A stretch of DNA of 26,378 bases, taken from the IMG/VR virus record IMGVR_UViG_3300035070_002725, positions 1 to 26,378 of that record, one strand, 5' to 3'. Below are positions 12,091 through 20,201 of this stretch, in pieces. The position numbers were made by a program, and so were the translations under genes. The notes below the pieces were generated by a model. That model made no database searches, was not told where the DNA came from, and saw only the letters and a program-made list of their open reading frames with translations. Numbering within the stretch: position 1 is the stretch's first letter; each line of letters starts with the position of its first letter. The stretch is from a virus.

Positions 12091-13287
12091 ATGCCTTTGT
12101 GTAGCGTCCCATTAAATAGTAACAACGTAAAGGTTTCGTATTCATTCCAGGATGATTGCGAAAAACTAAACGACAACCCTGTTTTTAAACCGCTATCTTT
12201 TACTGGTGGCGTTCCTGCTATCACTCGTGATGTCCTTCAGTCTGCTGAGCTTGATGGTACGTCAGAAATTACAAATATCCGACTCGGCTCTTTTGCCGTT
12301 GCTGGTGATAGTAACGTTGAGCTCAAGGCAGGTGTTCATGACGATATGCTTGAGGCTTGTATGCAGTCCGCTTGGATTGCTGGTGAGACTCTAGCATCTG
12401 CAACTGTAACTATTGATGCAGATCTGCAAACAGCAACAATCACAGGTGTGGACATTACCTCTCAAGTTAATGTTAATGATTATGTAGCGTTTACTGAATT
12501 AACAGGATACAACTCTCAAGCGCATCTAGTAACTGCAATCACGTTCTCAACTGACACTGTAATTACATTCGGAGCTGCAAAAGTAGCTAACCCTCAAACC
12601 GGTCGAGTTGGCCTTACTGACGAATCAGCAGCGTCTGTAGGTAAGACAAGTGATTACATTAACGTTGGCACTCAGCGCAAGCCTTTTGCAATGCTTATTG
12701 AGCACAAAGACCTCGACGACACAGACCGATACGTTTTAATTATGGATTGTGAAGTGACTCAATTCTCATTCAATCCTAGCGTAAACTCAAACATCACCGG
12801 AGCATTCTCAATCATTGGTAAAACAATGGCCTCAGGCATCCCGCTACCTGCCGGTGCAACGTTTGACCCGCAAACAGCCAAGAAGCCTCTTACTGGTATT
12901 GATGGTTCGATTGTTAGTGCTGGAGCTCGAATTGCGTTTAGTGAGTCAATGACATTTAGCTTGAACCGAAACGGCGAGGCATCTTACGAGATTGGCTCAA
13001 AGTACATGGCGTTTATCGATTACGGCAAGGCAACCAACGAAGTTTCAATCACATCTAAGTTTGTAAACTTTGACATTCAGCAAAAGTTCGAAGCTGAAAC
13101 CAATGTTGACTACTCGTTCGCTGCTGCTTTGGATGGTGACTTATTGGCATTCCAGTGGCCTAACTGCTTGCTAACTGGTGTTGATCGCACTATTGGTGAA
13201 GGTGTTATTCCTCAAGAGCTTACAATCTTCCCTTACAAGCCTGCTGGCTCAACATCATCACTAACCATTCGACGTATGGCGGCATAA
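12091..13287 (+). CDS. major tail tube protein
   Basis: The 398-residue protein follows the tail terminator and precedes the chaperone pair, the fixed place of the tail tube gene. Strand-rich segments such as RDVLQSAELDGTSEITNIRL, GSFAVAGDSNVELKAGVHDD and EALMQSAW-like CMQSAWIAG match the Phage_tube_2 group. In that group RS.EI...R......G..... segments alternate with G.l...l.p....lL...l.. units. About residues 105-170 look like an inserted Ig-like or beta domain (ATVTIDADLQTATITGVDIT...). A second tube-like half runs from ~180 to 398. Strong ribosome binding site and own promoter box agree with high expression. Confidence 0.85.
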   Translation: MPLCSVPLNSNNVKVSYSFQDDCEKLNDNPVFKPLSFTGGVPAITRDVLQSAELDGTSEITNIRLGSFAVAGDSNVELKAGVHDDMLEACMQSAWIAGETLASATVTIDADLQTATITGVDITSQVNVNDYVAFTELTGYNSQAHLVTAITFSTDTVITFGAAKVANPQTGRVGLTDESAASVGKTSDYINVGTQRKPFAMLIEHKDLDDTDRYVLIMDCEVTQFSFNPSVNSNITGAFSIIGKTMASGIPLPAGATFDPQTAKKPLTGIDGSIVSAGARIAFSESMTFSLNRNGEASYEIGSKYMAFIDYGKATNEVSITSKFVNFDIQQKFEAETNVDYSFAAALDGDLLAFQWPNCLLTGVDRTIGEGVIPQELTIFPYKPAGSTSSLTIRRMAA

Positions 13288-13667
13288 TGATTGAACTAAA
13301 AACATTCGATTACGATAAGACGACTCTGGAAGTTTCATCAAATGGTGAGGCTTTTAGTATTGGTGTGCTTTCTGCAATGTCGGTTGAATCAATTAGAGCA
13401 TCAGCGGTTTTTGATGCTCAAGTTGAAGCTGCGCGAGAAGGTAGCATTGAGCTTTTTGATATTGTTAAGGTTGGCGAGATTGAAACCAAAACACCAAACA
13501 AGCAATACAATATGATCAACGCAATGCTTAGTTGCGCGCTAGTCTGTGACTGGCCTTTTGAAGAAGACATGAACGAAACGCTTATTGAAAACCAAGTGTT
13601 AGCAAATGTCATCCAATCAAAAGCTAAAGAGTTAGCGGCGGAGTTTAATAAAAAAAAAGCCAGTTAA
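13287..13667 (+). CDS. tail assembly chaperone, short form (gpG-like)
   Basis: This 126-residue protein starts one base before the end of the tail-tube gene. It contains a beta-rich N-terminus (LKTFDYDKTTLEVSSNG), a helical middle and LSCALVCDWPFEEDMNETLI near the C-terminus. It then ends in the slippery stretch FNKKKAS. The size, place before the tape measure gene and A9 run make it the lambda gpG-type chaperone that binds the tape measure protein and tail tube during tail assembly but is absent from the finished tail. Confidence 0.85.
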   Translation: MIELKTFDYDKTTLEVSSNGEAFSIGVLSAMSVESIRASAVFDAQVEAAREGSIELFDIVKVGEIETKTPNKQYNMINAMLSCALVCDWPFEEDMNETLIENQVLANVIQSKAKELAAEFNKKKAS

Positions 13668-13990
13668 TGCATAACTGTGCGGGGGAGTTTAACTTAATGA
13701 AGCAATCAACCAACGGAAAGCGCACCAAGCGTCAAGAGTTGGAAGCCTATCAGGATATGAGCGGCGAGATTGAGCCAGAGTTAAACTTCCCCTCAATCCC
13801 TCCTGAACTGTCTCACGTAGTGGCAATTTACAACCAGCTTGGTTCGCTCCACTTTAATGAGCTTGAGTCCTATCAGTCTGTTTACGGTGTAACACTTAAG
13901 CGCTTTGAAATTGACGCAATGCTTGCAATAGAGTCCACAAAGACAAAGGTCTTTAATGGTGCATCACTAAAAGATTTTGAGGTTTACTAA
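13287..13990 (+). CDS. tail assembly chaperone, -1 frameshift long form (gpGT-like)
   Basis: A -1 slip at the A9 run (13650-13658) joins the first 124 codons to the overlapping frame, which re-enters as SQLMHNCAGEFNLMKQSTNG and ends at 13990, giving ~234 residues. The added part contains LHFNELESYQSVYGVTLKRF followed by EIDAMLAIESTK, which resembles gpT-type extensions. The extension frame has an ATG at 13667, overlapping the short-form stop, so weak independent starts cannot be excluded. The frame layout is the classic one for siphovirus chaperones, where a few per cent of ribosomes shift. Confidence 0.85.
13650..13658 (+). promoter_or_regulatory. programmed -1 ribosomal frameshift site
   Basis: Nine consecutive A residues read AAA AAA AAA in the zero frame, giving A AAA AAA heptamers. 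The zero-frame stop follows nine bases later. No strong downstream pseudoknot is obvious; CAGTTAATGCATAACTG (13661-13677) is a short perfect arm pair (CAGTTA/TAACTG) immediately after the run and may act as a stimulator. Confidence 0.82.
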
Positions 13991-16059
13991 TGGCACGCTT
14001 AACCGTAGAAGTAACAGAGAAAGGCATAAACCAAACCGACACTAAATTAAAAAAGCTTGGTCAAACAGCCTCGAAAACAGAAAAGCAAACTGACAAGTTA
14101 GAGGATGGATTCAAGTCATTCAGTAAAAATGCCGGCGCTGCAATCGCAGCAGTTGACGGTCCTCTTGGTGGTATATCATCAAGGGTGTCTTCTCTTACTA
14201 CACTATTTACAACTGGTGGGTTTGCGGTAACTGCTTTCGCAACAAGCATCACGGCGGTAACGGCAGGTTTAACACTAGGAATCACCGCCCTTGATGAGTA
14301 CGAGGTTAACCTTAAGCGCCTAGATGCAACAATTAGAGCTACCGGAGAGGGTGTTGGCTTTACTGCTGAGCAACTTCAAGAACAAGCCAGACAGCTTGCT
14401 TTTGCAACATTAACAAGCACCCAAGAGGTTCAAAAGGCACAGGCAAAACTAGTAACATTTAACCGCGTACTTGGTGCGGAGTTCGAGAGAACAATAAGAT
14501 TGTCTCAAGATCTTGCAGAAGCTGGTTTTGGTGACATTATCGGTAACGCAAACCAGCTAGGCAAGGCGCTACAAGATCCGATTGCCGGATTGAGCTCGCT
14601 GACTGAGGTCGGCGTAACCTTCTCGTCAGTCCAAAAGCGGCAGATAGATGATGCCATTCGAGCTAATGATGTTTTTGAGGCTCAAAGAATTATCCTTGAT
14701 GGTGTAGCGAGCCAAGTTGAAGGCGTTGCTGCTGCCGTAGCTAGTGGGACTCTTACAGGTTCAATTGATACACTTGGTCAAAGTTTTACCGAGCTTGCAA
14801 TAGAGGCTGCGAGAGCATCTGGAGCAATGGAGGTTGTCGTTGATGTTATCGATCAAATCTCAAAAGGGATGCAAGTAGCAAGAGAGACAATCGTTGAAAC
14901 CACAACGGCAGCAACGCTTTTTGATGAGGCACTGCAAAAGACCTTTGAACTAAGAGGGGCTGAGTCGTTCCTTGGGACTCTTGAGAAAAACAGCGCTGAG
15001 TACAACACTCAGATAGCACTTATCGCAAGACTAAAGGTTGAGCAGAGCGAACTTCAATCAGCATCTAAGGCGGCAGCTGAGAAAGAAAACGCAGCAAGAA
15101 AAGCTGCTGGTGATGCTCAAATAAAAGAGCTGGAAAGACGCAAAGCTGTAGAAAAGGAGCTAAGGAATGAGCAGTCCGCAGCTCTTGAAGAGGAAAGGCA
15201 GAAGCAAGCTCTTATTGATGACACCGCATTTGCAACAGATATAGAAGCAAGAAGAAAGCACTACGAAGAGCAAACGGAGCTTTTCAACACATACAGAACA
15301 GGCATAAACACAATTGAGGCTGAGCAGTCTGCTATACAAGCTGAGATAATGCGCGAAAACATGGCGCTTGCCAATGCCTCAATTCAAAGCGCCGGCAATG
15401 CACTGTCAAGCTCGCTTTCTAGTGGTATCGTTGCACTAGCCAATGGATCGAAAGACGCTAAAGATGTAATGCTAGATGTCGTTAATGCTGTTGCTACATC
15501 TGTCATTCAGGCTGGTATTGATATCTTGGTTCAGAAGACAATTACAGACAACATAGCAAAAGCACTTCTCGTTACTCAGACGACATCTGATGTTGCTCGT
15601 GGTGTATCTCTTGCTAGTTTGAACGCTTTCGCATCTACGGCGGCAATTCCAGTTGTAGGCTTAGCGGCAGCTCCAGCAGCGGCAGCAGCGGCAGCAGCTT
15701 CTGCGTCTGCCATTGGCGCTCCAGCTATCGCAGCGGCTGGTGCTCGCTTTCAAGGTGGTATGGGTTCGGCAGGTACGGCTTATAAATTCAACGAGCGTGG
15801 TGATGAGGCTTACGTACCAAAGGTTGATGGTAAGTTTATATCAGCAAATGACCTAAAATCATCAGTTGGAAATGGTGTCGGTGGTAATGTCTACATCACG
15901 AATAACACACCGGCAAAAGTTGAGGCAACTCAAGATAAAGAAGGAAACACATACGTCACCATCGAAGAGCTTGACTCACTAATAGGTGCCTCTCTATCAA
16001 ATCCAAATAGCGAGGGCTATCAAGGCCTGAGTTCAGTGGCTAGCCTCCAGAGAAGTTAG
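13990..16059 (+). CDS. tail tape measure protein
   Basis: This 689-residue protein starts on the overlapping TAATG of the chaperone frame. The N-terminal ~45 residues are a Lys/Thr coiled coil (GINQTDTKLKKLGQTASKTE). Hydrophobic segments follow at ~75-100 (FAVTAFATSITAVTAGLTLG). The region 110-260 is helical and resembles tape measure proteins of the Phage_tail_L / lambda gpH class (AFATLTSTQEVQKAQAKLVT). A long charged coiled coil covers ~330-450, and an Ala-rich stretch lies near 555-580. The glycine-rich end carries FNERGDEAYVPKVDGKFI, the typical C-terminal motif. With about 1.5 angstrom per residue, the tail would be about 100 nm. No lytic domain is visible. Confidence 0.92.
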   Translation: MARLTVEVTEKGINQTDTKLKKLGQTASKTEKQTDKLEDGFKSFSKNAGAAIAAVDGPLGGISSRVSSLTTLFTTGGFAVTAFATSITAVTAGLTLGITALDEYEVNLKRLDATIRATGEGVGFTAEQLQEQARQLAFATLTSTQEVQKAQAKLVTFNRVLGAEFERTIRLSQDLAEAGFGDIIGNANQLGKALQDPIAGLSSLTEVGVTFSSVQKRQIDDAIRANDVFEAQRIILDGVASQVEGVAAAVASGTLTGSIDTLGQSFTELAIEAARASGAMEVVVDVIDQISKGMQVARETIVETTTAATLFDEALQKTFELRGAESFLGTLEKNSAEYNTQIALIARLKVEQSELQSASKAAAEKENAARKAAGDAQIKELERRKAVEKELRNEQSAALEEERQKQALIDDTAFATDIEARRKHYEEQTELFNTYRTGINTIEAEQSAIQAEIMRENMALANASIQSAGNALSSSLSSGIVALANGSKDAKDVMLDVVNAVATSVIQAGIDILVQKTITDNIAKALLVTQTTSDVARGVSLASLNAFASTAAIPVVGLAAAPAAAAAAAASASAIGAPAIAAAGARFQGGMGSAGTAYKFNERGDEAYVPKVDGKFISANDLKSSVGNGVGGNVYITNNTPAKVEATQDKEGNTYVTIEELDSLIGASLSNPNSEGYQGLSSVASLQRS

Positions 16060-16063
16060 CAAC

Positions 16064-16117
16064 TTATCCCCTATTTCTTTACTGTGATATAATCTAGTAA
16101 ACGATTTAGGGGAATAA
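16064..16117 (+). promoter_or_regulatory. late-type promoter box inside a hairpin that masks the ribosome binding site
   Basis: GTGATATAATC (16084-16094) is the box. Around it, TTTACT (16078-16083) pairs with AGTAAA (16096-16101). Further out, TTATCCCCTA (16064-16073) pairs with TAGGGGAATAA (16107-16117, one bulged A), and this right arm is the ribosome binding site of the 16120 gene. A readthrough message from the tape measure gene would hide the site. A message started from the box would begin near 16100 and lack the left arms. Confidence 0.65.
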
Positions 16118-16119
16118 CT

Positions 16120-16605
16120 ATGCTTGTTGGTTACACTGACGATCTCGATCGCTTCCAGTATGGGGGCAAGATGAAACTTCCAGAACAGAGCTCATATAGC
16201 GTAACAACGTCTGATGGCTCTGTTGTTTCCTCAGTTGCTGGTGGCTTAACAAAAAGCCAAATCCAGTATTTCGACCAGCCATACCAAACCAAGGTTAACT
16301 ACATTGCCAAGGATGGGTTTGAAGCTGCTTACATTTCAAACTTCCTAGCGCTTCATAACGGTCAAAAGTTCATTGCTGAGTTGTTGGTTGGTGGTACTGA
16401 GACTGAAGAGTTTGTTGTTATGTACCTTGGTGACACCACAGGCTCACTTACAGGCTTTAATGGTAGTTTTCCAGTTACGCTAATTGTAGAGCCCGGCATC
16501 GATCGCTGCTTCCAGCAAGTTATTCAGGATTGGGGAGAGTGTGCAGGATCGGATACCTGCGACATATGGAATAACGCAGATAATGCAATTAAGGCCTTAC
16601 CATGA
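16120..16605 (+). CDS. minor tail (tail-tip) protein
   Basis: The 161-residue protein is the first after the tape measure gene, the slot of lambda gpM. It contains GKMKLPEQSSYSVTTSDGSV, the segment QIQYFDQPYQTKVNYIAKDG and FIAELLVGGTETEEFVVMYL, a beta-sandwich-like pattern ending in a cysteine-containing tail (CFQQVIQDWGECAGSDTC). Its start has AGGGG, potentially masked by the hairpin described at 16064-16117. Overlap with the next gene is four bases. Role by synteny: tail-tip initiator or distal ring component. Confidence 0.7.
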   Translation: MLVGYTDDLDRFQYGGKMKLPEQSSYSVTTSDGSVVSSVAGGLTKSQIQYFDQPYQTKVNYIAKDGFEAAYISNFLALHNGQKFIAELLVGGTETEEFVVMYLGDTTGSLTGFNGSFPVTLIVEPGIDRCFQQVIQDWGECAGSDTCDIWNNADNAIKALP

Positions 16606-17126
16606 TTTCATACACTGACCAACTCAAGACTGTAATTGCGTCATTTGTTACAAGTAAGGGGGAGTGTGAAGTCGTTCGCATCTCTCACCCCTTAATCCAG
16701 ACGCTTTACCTAACATCACAGTTAGCAAATAACACGGAAGTATATGATGAAAATAACCAGATCCAAACCGTTATGGCTGTGCCTATGTCTCTTACTGATG
16801 AGTCTAGTGGTAGCCTACTTCTTAATGAGCGAACTCTAACCCTGCAAGGTATTAATGACCTAGTAGCCAGCGAGGAAGATAAGATCCCACTATATGAGGA
16901 TGATTTAGAGAAAGTTAAAATCGATGTAATGACATACGTTGCGGATATTGATGGAACTCTATCTAAGATTGCATTAGGCCCAATCCGTTACTTTATGCAG
17001 AAGTCAGCGTACAGTCAGAAGAATAACAACGCATCGCTAACCATGAGCACATCACCAACAAACAAAAGCGAGACTGGTGAGAAAGCCACAAAGGCTAAGT
17101 TCCCAACGCTAAGCGGCGCTCTCTGA
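16602..17126 (+). CDS. tail-tip protein, DUF1833-like (gpL-type position)
   Basis: This 174-residue protein contains ECEVVRISHPLIQTLYLTSQ (residues ~22-41), then MAVPMSLTDESSGS and LTLQGINDLVASEEDKIP. The 'E..HP.....yl.n....v' start and later 'f.i..p......' segment fit DUF1833, a family found next to NlpC/P60 and gpJ-like tail genes. It overlaps the upstream gene by four bases and the downstream gene by one (TGATG). Confidence 0.72.
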   Translation: MISYTDQLKTVIASFVTSKGECEVVRISHPLIQTLYLTSQLANNTEVYDENNQIQTVMAVPMSLTDESSGSLLLNERTLTLQGINDLVASEEDKIPLYEDDLEKVKIDVMTYVADIDGTLSKIALGPIRYFMQKSAYSQKNNNASLTMSTSPTNKSETGEKATKAKFPTLSGAL

Positions 17127-17464
17127 TGATTCATTGGTCACGCAGATTTAACTGTGCATCATGGGCAATTGAAAGGCTTAATGAGCTACACGGGTTAAAC
17201 ATTAAGGTTTCACCTTTCGACGAATGGCAGTCGCAGTTCATTCCATTTATGCGAAACCTATTCAAACCAACTGATAGACCGGTTGATGGCTGCCTTGTTG
17301 TGATGAAGGGTCTAGATGGAGCGATGCACTTAGGTGTCTACGAAGATTACATGGTTAGACACAACTACAAAGCTTACGGCGGTGCTGGCTCACTTATAGC
17401 ATCAGATCTTGGTACAATACGCGCTGAATTTGATAAGAGAATAAGATTCTATGTGGTTAATTAA
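17126..17464 (+). CDS. NlpC/P60-like tail protein (gpK-type position)
   Basis: The 112-residue product keeps the core of the NlpC/P60-type cysteine peptidase fold. RFNCASWAIERL puts Cys10 at the start of a helix, and DGCLVVMKGLDGAMHLGVYE puts His68 in the following strand. VRHNYKAYG then provides polar residues (His79, Asn80) near the third catalytic place. Members in phage tails cut peptidoglycan peptides near the tail tip during DNA entry. The protein is short (one domain only, no JAB partner). Activity is likely but not certain, as the usual Asp-Cys is here Asn-Cys. Confidence 0.72.
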   Translation: MIHWSRRFNCASWAIERLNELHGLNIKVSPFDEWQSQFIPFMRNLFKPTDRPVDGCLVVMKGLDGAMHLGVYEDYMVRHNYKAYGGAGSLIASDLGTIRAEFDKRIRFYVVN

Positions 17465-20150
17465 AAAGATTGATGAAGATTTTAACGAGGAGCTGATCGA
17501 GGTTGCTTGCATTAAAACCTACGTGCAACTAAACATTGAGCTATTCAAGCAAGGATGGCGATTCTACGTTAATGACAAAGACATCACAGAGGACGCGTGG
17601 GCTTTAGCTGACAATCGCAACCTTACAATGATGCGACCAGCTCAAGGTCCAATCGCTCCGTTAATTCCATACATTGTTGGAGCTGTAGTTGCTGCTGTCG
17701 CTGTTGTTGCATTAACCCCTAAGCCAGAAGCTCCAGCAACTTCTAACCGCTCCCAAGAATCAGCGACCAACTCACTTGGTGCGCGAAACAATGAGTTTAA
17801 CATTGGAGGGCGAATAGATGATATCTGGGGGCGAGTTAATAACCACGTTCCACGATTGCTTCAAGTTCCACACTTTCGCTTTGTTGATAACGTAGAGACT
17901 GAAAACTTCGCCCTATACATTTCTCAGGGTAAAGTTGATATGCAAAATGTTCGAGATGGTGATACTGATTTCAGCTCACTCCCTAACGGACAGTTTAATG
18001 CATGGTGGCCTGGCGGCAATCCAAACAGCGGTTCTCAACCGGATTACAATGTTGGCACTGTAATTAATCGACCTCTAGTTAACGTTACCCAGTCGCGTGA
18101 GTTGCAGTCTGCTGAACTACTTCCTCCAAACGACCTTTACGTTGGCGGAACTCCTATATGGCGTGTAACTTCAAATGGTTCGGTTGGTACAATCACACTA
18201 TCAAATCCAGATGAAGTTGAAACCGATTTAACCGAACACTTTGCGGTAGGCTCTGATGCAGTTCTATTTGAGTGCACAGTTTTGTATAACACAATAGCTA
18301 CAGACCTTTATTACGATGAAGGCGGAACTGGCACTCCACAAAGTTTCGCATTATTTGACGGTATCGATGCTATTGATGGGACTTTTGAAATTACCGGCGT
18401 GACATCATCATCAATCACTCTCGATGTGTCAGGTAAGGGCTGGAATACCTATACAGACAAGCCATTACTAACGACTTTCTACGGATTTCAACGTCAAAGC
18501 GGATTTGCATCAAGCACTGAAGACGCTCAGATTAATGATCGCACTTGGTACGCAGACTCTGGATTGACAGACTTAATCACGGTCACTAGCACAGAAACAA
18601 AAGTCCCAAATATTGGGCAAGCGTTTGATTCAGCAATAGGCCCAATTAAAGTTAAGGATTTTACTGATACCATTTCATTAAACTTCGTTGCCGATAACGG
18701 GTTTTATAAGTACGTAGACAACACAGAAACAAATATCAATGGAACCATTGAGGTGCGCATACTTCAGACCGATGAGCTTGGCAACGTAACTGGAATTGAA
18801 ACTATTCAAGACGTTCCATTTAACACAAACGCATCAAGCAAGACGAGGCAGGCCGCAATAACGGTTGATATTAACAACCTTTATGATTATGCAATTATAT
18901 TCTGCCGAAGAACAACAGAGAGAGATAAGGCTGATAACGTTCAGAATGTTGATAAGGTATTCTGGCGTGACTTGTATTTCTACGACAATATTGGAAATCA
19001 AGACTATGGAAATGTAACAGTTGCGCAAGTTGTTATCCCTTCATCAATCGCAGCTCAAGGTATAAAAGAGCGCCAAGTAAACCTAGATTGCACCCGATAC
19101 ATTCAACCTTACATTGGAAACGGTAACTTTGGCGCGGAGTCTCCAGTTGAGACGGTTGCGGAGGTAGTAACCGCTTTGTCACTGGATAAACTAAACGGGC
19201 GCTTAACTTTAGATGAAATAGATGCTGACTTGTTCCTCGATGTTCAGTATCAGTTAATTAGCTATTACGGGACTGTTGACGCGGTTAAGGTTGGTTATGA
19301 TATCGACTCAACCAAGCTTAGATTTCAGGAAATATTCTCACTATTCTGGGATGCTGTTAGATGTAACGCTTACTCACAAGGCGCTGTTTATCGCGTATAC
19401 CCAAACATCGCACGCAGCACTCCTAGTAAGCAGTTTACGCACCGGAATAAGATAATCGGAACTGACACGAAGGAGAGGCTATATGACATTGAGAATGATG
19501 GTGTAGAGCTTACTTATCGAAGTAATGCAACAGGTCAGTTTGAGACAGTGATTAAGCATGTTAACGGAACTGATTCAGTTAACAGATTAAAGGTTGAGTT
19601 AAGCGGTGCGACACAAGCTATTCAAGCTGAAACACGCGCCAATTATGAGTTAAACAAAATCAAATACCAGAAGTATAACTTCACATTCGAAGCTGATGGC
19701 ATTGCAAGATTAACAGTGCCGGGTGAGCGAGTTACTAACGTTGACCAAACTCGAATTGTTAAGCGTGAAAATAACCTTAACACCTACAACATTTATGATG
19801 GTCTTGTGGTTTCGATTGATGGATTGATTGCTGAGTTATCTCAACCCGTATTATTTGAATCGGGTAAGACCTATAGCATTAGATTTACCAACTCAAAAGG
19901 CGAGCTACTAGAGGCTATTGGGTGCTCTGCTGGTGCGTCTAAGTACCATGTAGTTTTAGATTCGACACCAAGTGAATCTTTATACACTGGCTACAAGATG
20001 GAGAAAACAAACTTCACCTTAGCTCCAGATAATGAGCGTGATGGAATGGATGTTTTAGTTTTAGGAACCAAGGCTAAGCAGTCGAAAGGACTTAAAACAA
20101 GGCAATTAACATGCATCAACTACTCTCCTTTGTACTACCAAAACGACTAA
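17451..20150 (+). CDS. tail-tip central protein with gpI-like N-terminus and gpJ-like body
   Basis: This 899-residue protein starts 14 bases inside the preceding gene. Residues 1-65 resemble the ubiquitin-like start of lambda gpI proteins. A glycine/alanine hydrophobic stretch (IAPLIPYIVGAVVAAVAVVA, 68-87) follows, the hallmark of gpI. In lambda gpI and gpJ are separate; here the chain continues through NEFNIGGRIDDIWGRVNNHV and PRLLQVPHFRFV, the usual start of gpJ-type hubs. Later segments (YRVYPNIARSTPSKQFTHRN, then VELTYRSNATGQFETVIKHV and YQKYNFTFEADGIARLTVPG) suit baseplate-hub domains. The product is probably the central tail tip contacting host receptors together with the tailspike. Confidence 0.8.
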   Translation: MWLIKKIDEDFNEELIEVACIKTYVQLNIELFKQGWRFYVNDKDITEDAWALADNRNLTMMRPAQGPIAPLIPYIVGAVVAAVAVVALTPKPEAPATSNRSQESATNSLGARNNEFNIGGRIDDIWGRVNNHVPRLLQVPHFRFVDNVETENFALYISQGKVDMQNVRDGDTDFSSLPNGQFNAWWPGGNPNSGSQPDYNVGTVINRPLVNVTQSRELQSAELLPPNDLYVGGTPIWRVTSNGSVGTITLSNPDEVETDLTEHFAVGSDAVLFECTVLYNTIATDLYYDEGGTGTPQSFALFDGIDAIDGTFEITGVTSSSITLDVSGKGWNTYTDKPLLTTFYGFQRQSGFASSTEDAQINDRTWYADSGLTDLITVTSTETKVPNIGQAFDSAIGPIKVKDFTDTISLNFVADNGFYKYVDNTETNINGTIEVRILQTDELGNVTGIETIQDVPFNTNASSKTRQAAITVDINNLYDYAIIFCRRTTERDKADNVQNVDKVFWRDLYFYDNIGNQDYGNVTVAQVVIPSSIAAQGIKERQVNLDCTRYIQPYIGNGNFGAESPVETVAEVVTALSLDKLNGRLTLDEIDADLFLDVQYQLISYYGTVDAVKVGYDIDSTKLRFQEIFSLFWDAVRCNAYSQGAVYRVYPNIARSTPSKQFTHRNKIIGTDTKERLYDIENDGVELTYRSNATGQFETVIKHVNGTDSVNRLKVELSGATQAIQAETRANYELNKIKYQKYNFTFEADGIARLTVPGERVTNVDQTRIVKRENNLNTYNIYDGLVVSIDGLIAELSQPVLFESGKTYSIRFTNSKGELLEAIGCSAGASKYHVVLDSTPSESLYTGYKMEKTNFTLAPDNERDGMDVLVLGTKAKQSKGLKTRQLTCINYSPLYYQND

Positions 20151-20160
20151 TTGAAAGGTT

Positions 20161-20176
20161 GTGATATAATCACACT
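20161..20176 (+). promoter_or_regulatory. late-type promoter box with overlapping palindrome
   Basis: GTGATATAATC (20161-20171) is identical to the box at 16084. It is embedded in the palindrome TGTGAT-ATA-ATCACA (20162-20176 is mostly covered, starting one base earlier at T20160). TTGAAA at 20151 is only eight bases away, too close for a -35. It lies 30 bases before the tailspike ATG. The palindrome may bind a regulator or simply be part of the promoter class. Confidence 0.62.
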
Positions 20177-20201
20177 AACAGATAACTGATAGGAATTTAA
20201 A

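Noticed and set aside
15661-15720. GCA/GCG-rich repeat in the tape measure gene as a separate element
   Set aside because: It simply encodes the Ala-rich linker of the tape measure protein in frame.
20151-20170. TTGAAA...TATAAT as a standard sigma-70 promoter
   Set aside because: The spacer is only eight bases, far too short for -35/-10 contact.
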